Assembly (NCBI GenBank): GCA_963513935.1
Contig: OY740769.1
Span: 107,239,762 to 107,303,761, forward strand
Length of the DNA stretch: 64,000 bases
Origin: Aphrophora alni
Taxonomy: Eukaryota > Arthropoda > Insecta > Hemiptera > Aphrophoridae
Reading direction: 5' to 3'
How positions within the stretch are numbered: the first letter of the stretch is position 1; each line of letters opens with the position of its first letter. The notes under the pieces are model-generated. The model was not told where the DNA came from, made no database searches, and saw nothing but the letters and a program-made list of their open reading frames with translations. Below, piece after piece: positions 38,501 through 48,689 of the stretch. Both the position numbers and the translations under genes were made by a program.

Positions 38501-38689
38501 CTAATATTCCTCAAACTCTTATCACATCATCCTTTCCACGATTATATAAACTGATTCAATTTTGATTGAAATCGGAATACTCGTTCGTTTGTTATATTTA
38601 TAAAAAGTGGGGGTTTTTAGAGTCCAACCGGTCCGTAGGTAAAACCAATGGCACTTATAAATTCACGCGTATGTTTGTCCACCTCTCTT
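35511..38689. other. AT-rich noncoding stretch
   Basis: No gene seen. CGGCCATTTTG at about 35,618 repeats the motif of the adjacent palindrome arms. A perfect TGACGTCA palindrome lies at 36,890-36,897. Confidence 0.55.
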
Positions 38690-38965
38690 CTGTAAGTCGC
38701 AACAAGTAGATACAGGCAAGATCCCGTGTATTTCAAACCTTGCATTTATATTCTTTGTATTGTCCCACATATAAGAAAAATATAGCGGTAACAAAAAATG
38801 ACCTCGGATTAGTTAAAGGGCAACAACTATCGAGTTGAAAATTTGTTTAGGAAATATTATATATGGTGTATCAAATAAAATTAGAAGTTATTATGATTAC
38901 GAATAAGTATGTTTATTTGTTGAAGAAATTAATAGGCTATGTTGGCGTTAGGCCAAATTTAAAGT
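38690..38965 (+). repeat. Direct repeat, first copy
   Basis: Contains TATTTCAAACCTTGCATTTA, TTGTCCCACATATAAGAAAA, then AGGAAATATTATATATGGTG and ATAGGCTATGTTGGCGTTAGG. All have counterparts in the same order 570-580 bp further right. Confidence 0.8.
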
Positions 38966-39261
38966 GTCAGATACATCATGTCTCCCCCTCCCCTCTGAAC
39001 TTGAACACGGCTTGACCTACAAATCTTAAAAAAAAAAATATTTGAATTTAAAATTATAAGTTGCAGTGCGAAATTATAAACGTATTATGGTTTTTTGTGT
39101 AACGAATACAACTTAATTTAACCAAACGATGGGAAATGCGTAGCGTACAGGTTTTAAAAGCAGTTTTTGTGAGATGTGAGACAAACAATTCATTATCTAG
39201 ATGGATTGCATTTTTATTGATTTTTCGTTATTAGGGTCTGTATAAACCAAAGACCCATGTT

Positions 39262-39575
39262 ATTTCACCGCATGTCTTTAACTAGCTACCAGTTTACACA
39301 GACAAGACGATAAATGGAATATATTTCAAACTTTGCATTTATATTTTTTCATTGTCCACATATATAGGAAAAATATTGCTGTAACAAAATATAATCTTTG
39401 GAGGTAATTAAGAGGCAAAGACTATTAAGTAGTTTAAAAAAATGTTATTTTAGGAAATATTATGTGTGGAATATCAAATACTGTAAAACTAGAAATTATC
39501 CTAATTACGAACATGTATGTTTATTTGACGAAGACATTAATATGTTAGCGCTAGGAGACTTAAAAGACTTCGACT
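39262..39575 (+). repeat. Direct repeat, second copy
   Basis: Contains TATTTCAAACTTTGCATTTA, TTGTCCACATATATAGGAAA, AGGAAATATTATGTGTGGAA and TTAATATGTTAGCGCTAGG, matching the first copy. The pair looks like an old local duplication or two insertions of one element. An 88-codon frame (39,398-39,664) overlaps this copy but is not preserved in the first and is judged spurious. Confidence 0.8.
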
Positions 39576-39709
39576 TTATAAAAATAACTGTCCCTAGATA
39601 CTTACGGAACCTAAGTAGTGTGGTTTTAGCAAACGTAAGTCTTCAGTTTCTCTTAAAAGTGTAATGTAGATTTTATTTTTATAAATTTTAATAATAAATA
39701 GGTTTCATT

Positions 39710-39734
39710 AAAAAAAAAAAAAAAAAAAAAAAAA
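39710..39734 (+). repeat. Poly-A tract
   Basis: 25 consecutive A preceded by TAATAATAAATAGG; could be the tail of a retroposed sequence that includes the second direct-repeat copy. Confidence 0.6.
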
Positions 39735-39759
39735 TCGTATGCCGTTTTGATTGTATATC

Positions 39760-39792
39760 TGTTGATGATGACAAATTTCAACGAAACGTGTT
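39760..39792 (+). repeat. Foldback-core-like motif
   Basis: TGTTGATGATGACAAATTTC then AACGAAACGTG, followed by TTTGTTACATAATA, parallels the foldback 1 core with its downstream TTACATAAATAA. GTTGA...TCAAC flanks a short loop just before GAAACG. Confidence 0.35.
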
Positions 39793-39799
39793 TGTTACA

Positions 39800-42700
39800 T
39801 AATATCTACTATAACATTAAAGCGTTCAAAGCTGTACTTATTATTGATCCATTATTAATAAATTCAAGGAATCAGTTTATAAGTAACTCACTTTTTCCAG
39901 TTCATATCCTGTTTTTATTCAGAACTTTTTATATATTCGCTATTTTTTTTAATATCTTAGAAAATGCGTTGGTGTTTTCCGTTTAAAATTGTTCAAACTA
40001 AAAACGGATTCAAATGTACTGTAAAATTAAACTCGCGGAATCGGCAATCCTTTAAAACAATTTCAAATAATCGTTTCATTTAACCAGTTTCGCCAACTTT
40101 ATAACGAAATACAATGTTTTTTGAATTAAGTCAATTTAAAAGTGTTGCCAACACAATATAATTTGGTATGTTGTATCAGGAATTCGGAGGCTGGTAGCCA
40201 AGACGGAAATAACAATCGGCGTGGTCTCTTACTTCACTCACTATAGCTTGATTGTTTGGGCTCACATGAGCTTGTAGAGGAAAATGTGAAAAGGTAAAGG
40301 CAATAAACAAACTAAAGAGCTCGATTACCTTGAAGCAAGCTTCTTTACGTCATATTTTCACTCAGTATTGATTGTATAATTGGTTGATGTAAAAAAATCT
40401 TGGTTGTAATCCATTGATTGTATGGATTGTAATATTTACGAGAAAATTGAGTTATGTTGTAGAATACAAAAGTTCTAAATGCTCCATTAAGTTACTTAAT
40501 ACATCTGAATGTAATTGAAAAATGGTTGAATAAGAAAGATTTTAAATTCAACATATATATAAGGTATATTTATTATAACACTAATTAAGATTACTTTCGA
40601 ATTTTAACATTTTAAATTATTTATAATAAGTTTAATGTATCAAGTATAACACTGTTAATTGAAATAATTTCGAATAGACATATTAAAAACAAAAGGTTCT
40701 TATCTTTTTCTGAATACTGTGTGTGCTTTTTATCTTACAAGAAAAGAATTAAACAAGAATATTGAAACAATATTCCTAATTCAGGAATACACTAACAAGT
40801 GTGCTTACACGCACTATAACTCAAACATATATATTTATATGAAAATACAATTTATAATTACTGTTTGAAAATATAACTTAGTTTGTTTTCACTTTTCCAA
40901 ATTTGTAGACGATATTTAAAAATTGTGTAAAAAATTATAACTTTTTAAAGATTTGAATTATAAAAATTGGAGGATGTCCGTGTTTATAACCCAAACAGCT
41001 GGACAGATTGTAATGGAATTTTTTCAATATTTTCTTTGAACTGTTGCGCCCACTAAGCTGGATTAATAATTTTTTTCTTCTTAAAACCCCGAAAAAAGTA
41101 CCAAAACTTGAAAATATAAATATTACAAAAGTAGATACAAATATAGCACTTTAATGTTTATAGGTTTGAGTACGAATTTGATTTTACAAATTATAATTAA
41201 TCGATTCAAAATGAAAATCATGCGAAAATCGCAAAAAAAACATATAAATATTAACTTTGAGATTTTCAGATTGCTTATGGCACATTTTAACAACCACAAT
41301 AACTGTTATAATTGTATATCATGATTATTGTAAATAAATAATTATTATAGAAATTATGTATGAAATAATACATACACAAATATTATTTTGGAGTTTTGAG
41401 ATTGATTATTACTCATTTTAACAAACAAAATGAGTATTGCAATTTTTTTATTATTACAATATCTGATTATTAATTGAATATTTAAAAAAATTAATACAAT
41501 ATTTGCAATGTTTTATTGTTCTGTTACAACTTCCATTAGATTGATTCGATATCTTGCGAATATTCTATGGTAATATCTTTATCAATCTTTTTATGAGATC
41601 AATTTAGGCAGCTCCTACCATTAAAGCCAGAACAGCTGGCTAACAATATAACCCAGCTGTTCTACTCCACACCTCTTTTTACGTGCGAAAAAATCTTCTT
41701 CATACAATTTGCCGGAATCAAATACATTTTGTTATGTAAAAGTTCCTTTTTTTTCTTTTTGCCCTTATCATTTTCTAAAAACAAAAACAAAAATCAAACT
41801 AGCGAAATTGTTTACAAAATGTATGTGTGTTCTTAATTTGTTAAATAAGCCCAGTTACCTAGGGGTTACTGTAGTAGCTAAACTTGCATCATTTCTACCA
41901 TTTTGAGAATATTTTCAATGAGTTTAGAGAATTTTCGAAACAAAAATCTAAGTAGACCAATAAGAATGTCTAGCTGGGTGTAAGAGAGTTTATGAAATCG
42001 TTGTGTGCAACGCTATTTTACTCTGAAACTTGTAAGATAGAGTTTATTACGAGTTGTAAAACTACATGAACATATAAAATTTTCATTCTGTTCTAAATCT
42101 TCCTTGTTAAAAGTATTATCAAATTAAGTTAAACTTAAATATAAAATTTTTTGAACTTATATTGGATAAACAATTTTGATCATGAAATTTAGATTGCTGG
42201 CCAAACTCATTAATAACGTAAACAAAATGGCGACCATATCGCACTCTCGTTGAATAAACCACTCGGCTACTAAAGTTGCCTTGTGGTGTGTGTAACCCAT
42301 TCAGATTAGATAACAAATGTGAACCCATATGATAACACTAGGGTGTGGACGTTTTACAGTAACATTGAAATTGATTCTCAACAACACAAGCTGGAAAGGT
42401 GACGTCAATAAAGTGATAAGCCTTATCAACATTAAAGCAGTTTTGAGTGTGTTCTTTGAGATTTATTTTTAAAAAAACTTTTCTTGGAGATTTAAAAGTT
42501 CAGGAAAAATCGATCAAATAATTACTTACTATTTACGAAAGTAGAGTTATGAGATGACAATGATATTTAGGATGCAGTTTTGGTTGTTCAAAGTCGTTGA
42601 CAAAACGGTAACTCCATCTCAGTAGAACCGTATGAAGTTTATGTAAATAGAACATTAACTGTTGACAATTTTGGATATATTATGAGAAGAAATCAAATAT

Positions 42701-43148
42701 TTGGTTTTCCGGTTTTTGAAAGAACGTATAGTTGATTCAAGAAAAATGTATAATAAATTTCATGAATACCAGACAAAAGTATTTTCATAAAAATGGACAA
42801 AATTTAGTGTCCTCGGCGCTAAACCTCATGGAGGACATTGGTCAATCTCCACCCAGTCTACTTGGTTTTGCGCCACTCCTCTCATTTTTCTTCCTTCAGG
42901 TTATAAAAACCAATCTTTCCTTAGTGTTTTTCTTATTGTTCTTCCGTCTCGATTTCCCCGTAGTATCTACTTTGCTACCCTTTCCTCTGGAATTCCTTGT
43001 AAATTACCAACCCACTTAATTCAAACCTGCGTCACTTTACAAACTTTTCACCTTTTAATTCCTTACCCCCCCCCATCTAACCTTCATTCACTGAATCAAT
43101 TTTTCTCAAAAACAAGAATAACATAATTAAGTATAAAAACAAATAGTC
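39800..43148. other. AT-rich noncoding stretch
   Basis: No gene seen. TGACGTCA (42,400-42,407, perfect CRE-type palindrome) and GATAAGCCTTATC (42,415-42,427, two facing GATA motifs) lie within 28 bp and may be regulatory. A C9 tract lies at 43,066-43,074. Confidence 0.5.
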
Positions 43149-43160
43149 ACCTTAGTCGAT
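43149..43160. repeat. Target-site duplication, left
   Basis: ACCTTAGTCGAT immediately before the Jockey-type element is repeated directly after its poly-A tail at 47,788-47,799. The first A is ambiguous with the tail, so the duplication is 11 or 12 bp. Confidence 0.9.
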
Positions 43161-43420
43161 AACTCCGCTATACCGGTCCCAAGCCCGGAGCCCAATTTTA
43201 TGGGAAGGAGGAGGGATAGAGGAGTAACACCTCTTTAAAAAACCTTGGTCCATCTGACCCGGATGGTAGTACCTTGTATGGGTCCCTGCCTAGGGTACTA
43301 GGTGAAAACCGATCAACGGTCTCGAAGGTGGATGAGGGTTTCCCCAACAGCGGAGAGGGCGGAAGAATCTAGAGGAGTCAACCTCAAATAAAAATCAATC
43401 CTAATGGAAATCTATCAGCA

Positions 43421-44969
43421 ATGGACAAAACTACTACGGAAGTATTTACCCCAGGTGGCAATCCAGCTATGCTGGCAAATCCATCCTCGAAAGAGGCAGG
43501 CCCCACGGATTCTGGGGGGGGCCAACTATTGCTTGTTGATGACCCTTTTAAGAAAGGCTCAAGGGTGTTGAGATCACCTAGTAAATCAAACACAGACGAA
43601 AAGGATATTAAATTGGTTAAAGAAAATGAAGAACTTCGGGATAGGCTTCAAGAATTAGAAGAAATTGTTGCACAGCTAAAAAGGGAAATGAATTATTTAA
43701 AAACTGAAAATAATCTTTTAACACAGGCCCAAAATAATACCTTAAATGAGGCTAATGGTTGTGAAAATGTAGAATCAAGAGAATATTGTACAGATGAAGA
43801 GGATTTAGCTCAGGAAACGGAATGGATTCTCAAAAAAAGAAGACCCAACAAGAAAAGAAAAGTTGCATTCTCACCTGAAGAACAAGAAGAGCTGAAAAGA
43901 GGGGAGAAGGTGGGTCCTTCTCAACTAATTAAAGAAGGTGTAGTAAAACATTTAAAAATGGACAGAACTACAATGAAAGAACAAAAACCTCCACCAATAA
44001 ATATTGTTGGGGTATCAAACCACTCTGAACTGCAGACAACTCTACAATCTTTTACAAATCAAGATTATAAATTGACCGCATTAAACAATAATATCTGGAA
44101 AGTTAACATGCCCGACTCTGACAGTTACAGAGCCTTAGTACAAAAACTTAAAGAAAACAACACACAGTGGTACTCATATGAAAACAAAAATGAAAGGCCT
44201 ATCAAAGTAATGGCTAGAGGATTACATTCATCATGTGTCAAAGAGGACATTATAGAAAATCTAAAAGAAAAAGGGTTCAAGATCGTTGATGCTGTCAACA
44301 TTCTTAAAAAAGAGAAAATAGAAAACAACAAAGGTGAAATAGAAACACAAAGGAGAGGGCTACCGTTGTTTATGTTAACTTTTGACAATAAAGAGGTTGT
44401 TGATAACATTTATCGTATTAAATCAATCCTTAACATTATGGTTAAAATTGAGCTCCTAAGAAGAAATTCGACTCTGATACCTCAATGCAAGCGGTGTCAA
44501 GGATATAACCACACTCAAGGCTATTGTCAGAGAGAACCTAGGTGTGTAAAATGCGCAGGGAAACATCTGACTGTTGCATGCATGGAGTAAGAATAATTCA
44601 CCAAAGTGTGTAAACTGTAATGGTAAACATCCAGCAAATTATAGAGGTTGTGAGGTTGCCAAAGAATTGCAGAAGCGAAGAAACGCTGTGCTAAGAGTTC
44701 AAAATCAAAATCAAAAAAATACAAATAATCTCATACAACAGAATTTGAACAGGGCTTCCAACAGTATGAGCAATGATACTATTAGGGCACCTACAACCTA
44801 TGCAAAATCCCTTAAGAGAAGTACTCCAGAAATTGATACAATAGAAAATAACCTGAAAATCATATTGGAGAAACTAGATGAACAAAAACACACAAATAAA
44901 TTAATATTTGATAAAATAAGTAGGATAGAAAGCAACAACAATAAAAATAAAGAAAAATTGAAAATATGA
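43421..44969 (+). CDS. Retrotransposon ORF1 nucleic-acid-binding protein, broken by one +1 frame change
   Basis: ORF1 protein binds element RNA and acts as a chaperone in the ribonucleoprotein. The first frame opens at ATG 43,421, the first Met after an in-frame TAG, and runs 389 codons to a TAA at 44,588. Residues 63-110 form a heptad-rich coiled coil and 138-148 (KKRRPNKKRKV) a nuclear-localisation-like basic patch. About 192-350 is an RRM-like plus PRE_C2HC region. CX2CX4HX4C lies at 356-369 and CX2CX3HX4C at 375-387. The third knuckle (CVNCNGKHPANYRGC) lies in the +1 frame, which stays open from about 44,569 to TGA 44,969. The break falls at GCATGCATGG (44,576-44,585); a one-base insertion or a tandem GCAT duplication would explain it, and programmed frameshifting is less likely. 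The frames together have the usual Jockey ORF1 length. The stop overlaps the ORF2 start. Confidence 0.9.
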
Positions 44970-47638
44970 ACTGTACTTTAAGAATTGCTACCTGGAATGC
45001 AAATGGTCTTGCTCAGCAAGCCATGGAGTTGGAAATGTTCCTTGTTAATGAAAAAATTGATATCTGCTTGGTGTCAGAAACACACTTTACTAATCAGTCC
45101 TACTGTAAAATCAGAGGATTTTGTCTTTACCACGTAGATCACCCTTCGAATCGAGCTAGAGGGGGCTCTGCAGTGGTTATTAAAAACAGCATTAAACATT
45201 TTGAGAATACAGAAATAAAGCAGGAAACAATGCAAGTAGCAACAGTTACAGTGAAAATCAAACACAAAGATTTTAATATTTCATCCATATACTGTCCACC
45301 TAGATATAATTTGAAAAAAGAAGACTATGCAAGGCTTTTTAAAACACTAGGAGATCATTTCATAATAGGAGGCGACTTCAATGCAAAGAATACTTATTGG
45401 GGGTCACGATTGACCACTACAAAAGGAAAAGCATTATATGAGTCGGGAAGAGAAGTTAACTGTGATTTTTACTCAACTGGGAAACCAACGTATTGGCCAT
45501 CAGATTTCAGAAAGATCCCTGACCTTATTGATTTTTTCATTGCTAGAGGGGTGTCGAACAAGTACATCAATGTCAGTGAAAGTTACGAGTTGGCCTCTGA
45601 CCATTCTCCGGTTGTTATGACAATAAGTGGAAATATAATACAAAAAGATGAGCATCCTAAATTAACTAACTTTAAAACAAATTGGGATGAGTTTAGAGAA
45701 GAACTGAGTTATAATATAGAACTCCAGATGCCACTTAAAACCCCTGAACAGCTGGAGGAAGAAGTTGAATCTTATATCCATAACATCCAACAATCAGCTT
45801 GGAATAACACACCTAGTATAACCAAACCCAAAGGTAATGTTATATATCCAATAGAAGTGCGTGAACTAGTACTGAAGAAAAGGAAAATCCGCAAAAAGTG
45901 GCAGAAAACCAGAGCACCCCAACATAAATCACAATTAAATCAATTGAGTAATAAACTTAAGGATTTATTGAGGCAAATCAAAAGTGAATCCATCTCTAAG
46001 TATCTTGAAGGGCTGTCGGCTGACAAGGATTGTGATTTCAAAATATGGCAAGCGACAAAAAGTATTAAAAGACCAAAAATTCATATTCCGCCCATCAGGA
46101 AAGAAGATAATACATGGGCAAGAAGTAATAAGGAGAAAGCAGATATGTTTGCTATACATCTAGAGGACACATTCACACCATTTGAAACAAAAACAGCTTG
46201 TAAACAATTAGTACCAATTGAAAAGAATGATTTAATTGATATCAGTAAAGTGACATACAATGAGCTTGTACAGGAAATTAGACAATTAAATGTTAAAAAA
46301 GCGCCTGGTTATGAACTAATAACTGGGAAAATTCTCAAGGAACTGCCATTGAACGCCCTGATAAAGTTGTTGCATTTGATAAACGCTTCTTTCAGACTTA
46401 AATATGTCCCGAGACAGTGGAAAGTTGCGGAGGTCATTATGATACCAAAGCCAGGAAAAGATCTTAGGGAAAAAACATCTTATCGACCTATTTCTATTCT
46501 GCCGACTATTTCAAAAGTTTTTGAAAAACTTTTAATAAAGCGTCTTAAACCTATAATTAAAGAAAGGAAATTAATCCCTCAGCATCAGTTTGGGTTTAGA
46601 GACAAACATTCAACAATTGACCAAGTTCACCGTATTACCAATGTCATAGAAAAAGCAATTGAAGAACGCCAAGTTTGCTCATCCTTGTTCCTGGATGTAT
46701 CACAGGCGTTTGACAAGGTCTGGCATGAGGGTTTACTCTATAAATTGCAAAGGGATCTCCCAGAGCAATTCTACAAAATACTTAAGTCATATTTGTCTGA
46801 GAGATGCTTTAGGGTTAAGCAAGACTGTGAATATTCTGAGATGAAGAATATAGCGGCAGGAGTTCCACAAGGAAGTGTCCTGGGACCTACTTTGTATCTC
46901 TTATATACAAATGACATACCTCAAGATTCTGATACAATCATGGCCACTTTCGCAGATGACACTGCAATAATGGCAGTTGGGGATAGTGCAGAGGAAGCAA
47001 AACACAAGCTCCAGAAAGCTATTGATAAAGTTAGTGTCTGGATACAAAAATGGAGATTAAGATTAAATGAAGCAAAATCAAGCCATGTAAATTTTACCAA
47101 CAGAAAGATAAACCCAACACAGGTTATAATAAATGGACACTTAATAGCCCCTGGAAATACAGCCAAGTACCTAGGAATGACACTTGATGCAAAGATTCAT
47201 TGGAAGGAGCATGTTAAGAAGAAGATTACAGAGCTGAATATTAAATTCAGGAAAATGAATTGGTTGCTTGGTAGGAGATCAACATTAGATCTACACAATA
47301 AACTTTTAGTATATAGGCAAATATTAAAACCAATTTGGACTTATGGGATACAGCTATGGGGCTGTACCAAAAAAACAAATGTTAAAGTTATTCAAACATT
47401 CCAAAATAAGGCTCTGAGGAGTATGGTTAACGCGCCATGGTTCGTACGAAATGATGATCTCCATCGTGATCTCGGGATGAGTACTGTCTCAGAAGAAATT
47501 AAGAGATATGCAATCATGCATAAGAATAGACTGCAAAAACACGAGAACCCTGAAATGCTCCGTGTAATCAACAACACGGAGGATGTGAGGCGCCTGAAAC
47601 GAACTAAACCTCTGGATTTGGTGAACGAGATTGTGTAA
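44966..47638 (+). CDS. Retrotransposon ORF2: APE endonuclease and reverse transcriptase (intact)
   Basis: An 890-residue polyprotein that nicks target DNA and reverse-transcribes the element from the nick. Residues 1-220 are an apurinic-type endonuclease: WNANG with Asn11, SETHF with Glu38, GGDFNAKN with Asp137 and Asn139, and SDHSPV with Asp212/His213. About 440-720 is the reverse transcriptase: KKAPGYELITGKI (Glu where Asp is usual), YRPISILPTISKVFEKL, FLDVSQAFDKVWH with Asp577, GVPQGSVLGPTLYLLYTND, and FADD with catalytic Asp664/Asp665. The C-terminal 150 residues, with WTYGIQLWG, are typical of Jockey and contain no RNase H. No internal stop; all key residues are present, so it may be functional. 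ATG 44,966 overlaps the ORF1 stop (ATGA), implying translation by termination-reinitiation. Confidence 0.95.
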   Translation: MNCTLRIATWNANGLAQQAMELEMFLVNEKIDICLVSETHFTNQSYCKIRGFCLYHVDHPSNRARGGSAVVIKNSIKHFENTEIKQETMQVATVTVKIKHKDFNISSIYCPPRYNLKKEDYARLFKTLGDHFIIGGDFNAKNTYWGSRLTTTKGKALYESGREVNCDFYSTGKPTYWPSDFRKIPDLIDFFIARGVSNKYINVSESYELASDHSPVVMTISGNIIQKDEHPKLTNFKTNWDEFREELSYNIELQMPLKTPEQLEEEVESYIHNIQQSAWNNTPSITKPKGNVIYPIEVRELVLKKRKIRKKWQKTRAPQHKSQLNQLSNKLKDLLRQIKSESISKYLEGLSADKDCDFKIWQATKSIKRPKIHIPPIRKEDNTWARSNKEKADMFAIHLEDTFTPFETKTACKQLVPIEKNDLIDISKVTYNELVQEIRQLNVKKAPGYELITGKILKELPLNALIKLLHLINASFRLKYVPRQWKVAEVIMIPKPGKDLREKTSYRPISILPTISKVFEKLLIKRLKPIIKERKLIPQHQFGFRDKHSTIDQVHRITNVIEKAIEERQVCSSLFLDVSQAFDKVWHEGLLYKLQRDLPEQFYKILKSYLSERCFRVKQDCEYSEMKNIAAGVPQGSVLGPTLYLLYTNDIPQDSDTIMATFADDTAIMAVGDSAEEAKHKLQKAIDKVSVWIQKWRLRLNEAKSSHVNFTNRKINPTQVIINGHLIAPGNTAKYLGMTLDAKIHWKEHVKKKITELNIKFRKMNWLLGRRSTLDLHNKLLVYRQILKPIWTYGIQLWGCTKKTNVKVIQTFQNKALRSMVNAPWFVRNDDLHRDLGMSTVSEEIKRYAIMHKNRLQKHENPEMLRVINNTEDVRRLKRTKPLDLVNEIV

Positions 47639-47787
47639 ATAAGTAACCGCATGAACTTTGTGTGTAAAATATAGGACTCCATCAGTGGATGGTGTTCCAA
47701 ACACTGCTTTCTTTAATGTGAAATGTTAATTACTTGATAAGGCAAACTTAGTTGTAATTATTAATAAATAAATAAAAAAAAAAAAAA
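47639..47787 (+). other. 3' untranslated region and poly-A tail of the Jockey element
   Basis: About 150 bases after the ORF2 stop, ending in TAATAAATAAATA plus an A run. The AATAAA motif could act as the polyadenylation signal. Confidence 0.75.
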
Positions 47788-47799
47788 ACCTTAGTCGAT
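47788..47799. repeat. Target-site duplication, right
   Basis: ACCTTAGTCGAT, identical to 43,149-43,160. Confidence 0.9.
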
Positions 47800-48480
47800 G
47801 TAAAGAAATAACTCATGACCACTCCTTTTCAAGCAAGAGTTTGGTTTTCAGGGGGGGGGGAGTAGAGTTATTTTTATGTTTGGTTTGGTGGACTTATTAA
47901 GTTTCTGGAGGGTTTGATTTTCAAATATGAATTATAATTTCTTATTGCAGTACAGCAAAAAAAAATATGCAATTTTGTCAAAGTTTTAAAAAGTGAAATA
48001 AATAAAATGATTATTTTGATATATAAATCGAGAATATTTTATTATAAAATTTGTTCAACATTTTGTGTTACAGAAAGAAATTAAGCATACAAAGCAGGAT
48101 TATTTTCTAAATGTAATATAGGAGTATGGTTTTACAAGTTAGCCTATTTCGATTTACCTATTATAATAACACAACAATCTGTATTTTACTCTCCCATCCC
48201 AGTCAGTCTCTGGAAACTACTAGAAAAGAATAAAAATTAATTGAATCAGTCAGGGATTAGGTTAAGTTAAGTTAGGTTAGATTAGGAGTTAAGAGTATGT
48301 AGTAAACATGAACAAGAATTACATAATATGGATAAATATTCAAATTATCCAAATTTACATCAATATTATGAAATATCGCATAAAAATCTTTGTTACCAAA
48401 GAATAAACGTATTTTGACATAATAAATAAATAAATCAGAAAACAAAAATATAACCTTTGGTTTCTTGTGAAAGCTGAACT
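47800..48480. other. AT-rich noncoding stretch
   Basis: No gene seen. Contains a G10 tract (47,851-47,860) and a short TTAGG-like run (about 48,260-48,292). Confidence 0.6.
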
Positions 48481-48689
48481 TGGTAATCAGGCCAGATTTT
48501 TCAGATATAAGAATTAGTCAAATTATTGTTCAAAATCGTCATAAACTTCTAAATCTAAACAATAACTTTACTGATGTAACAAATGAAATTGGCGTTAGAC
48601 CTTCAGCTATGGGCGCTAGACACTTTTTTTATAAATTGGAAAGGAAGTAATTACCAGTATTTGAACCACAAACAGTAACAGTAACTGAT

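Larger units (their letters stand above)
43161..47787 (+). mobile_element. Jockey-clade non-LTR retrotransposon, apparently full length
   Basis: About 4.63 kb between target-site duplications. It starts AACTCCGCTATACCGGTCCC and has a 5' untranslated region of about 260 bp, richer in G+C than its surroundings, that probably holds the internal promoter. ORF1 and ORF2 follow, then a 3' untranslated region of about 150 bp and a TAATAAATAAATA(A)n tail. There are no long terminal repeats and no RNase H domain after the reverse transcriptase, which with an APE-type endonuclease and CCHC ORF1 places it in or near the Jockey clade. Target-primed reverse transcription would give the observed duplication and poly-A tail. 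The intact ORF2 and clean duplication indicate a recent insertion. The plus strand is the sense strand. Confidence 0.93.

Noticed and set aside
44125..44409. Antisense frames over the Jockey element, here and at 46,921-47,166 and 47,392-47,704
   Set aside because: They are shadows of ORF1 and ORF2, whose domains are unambiguous on the plus strand.
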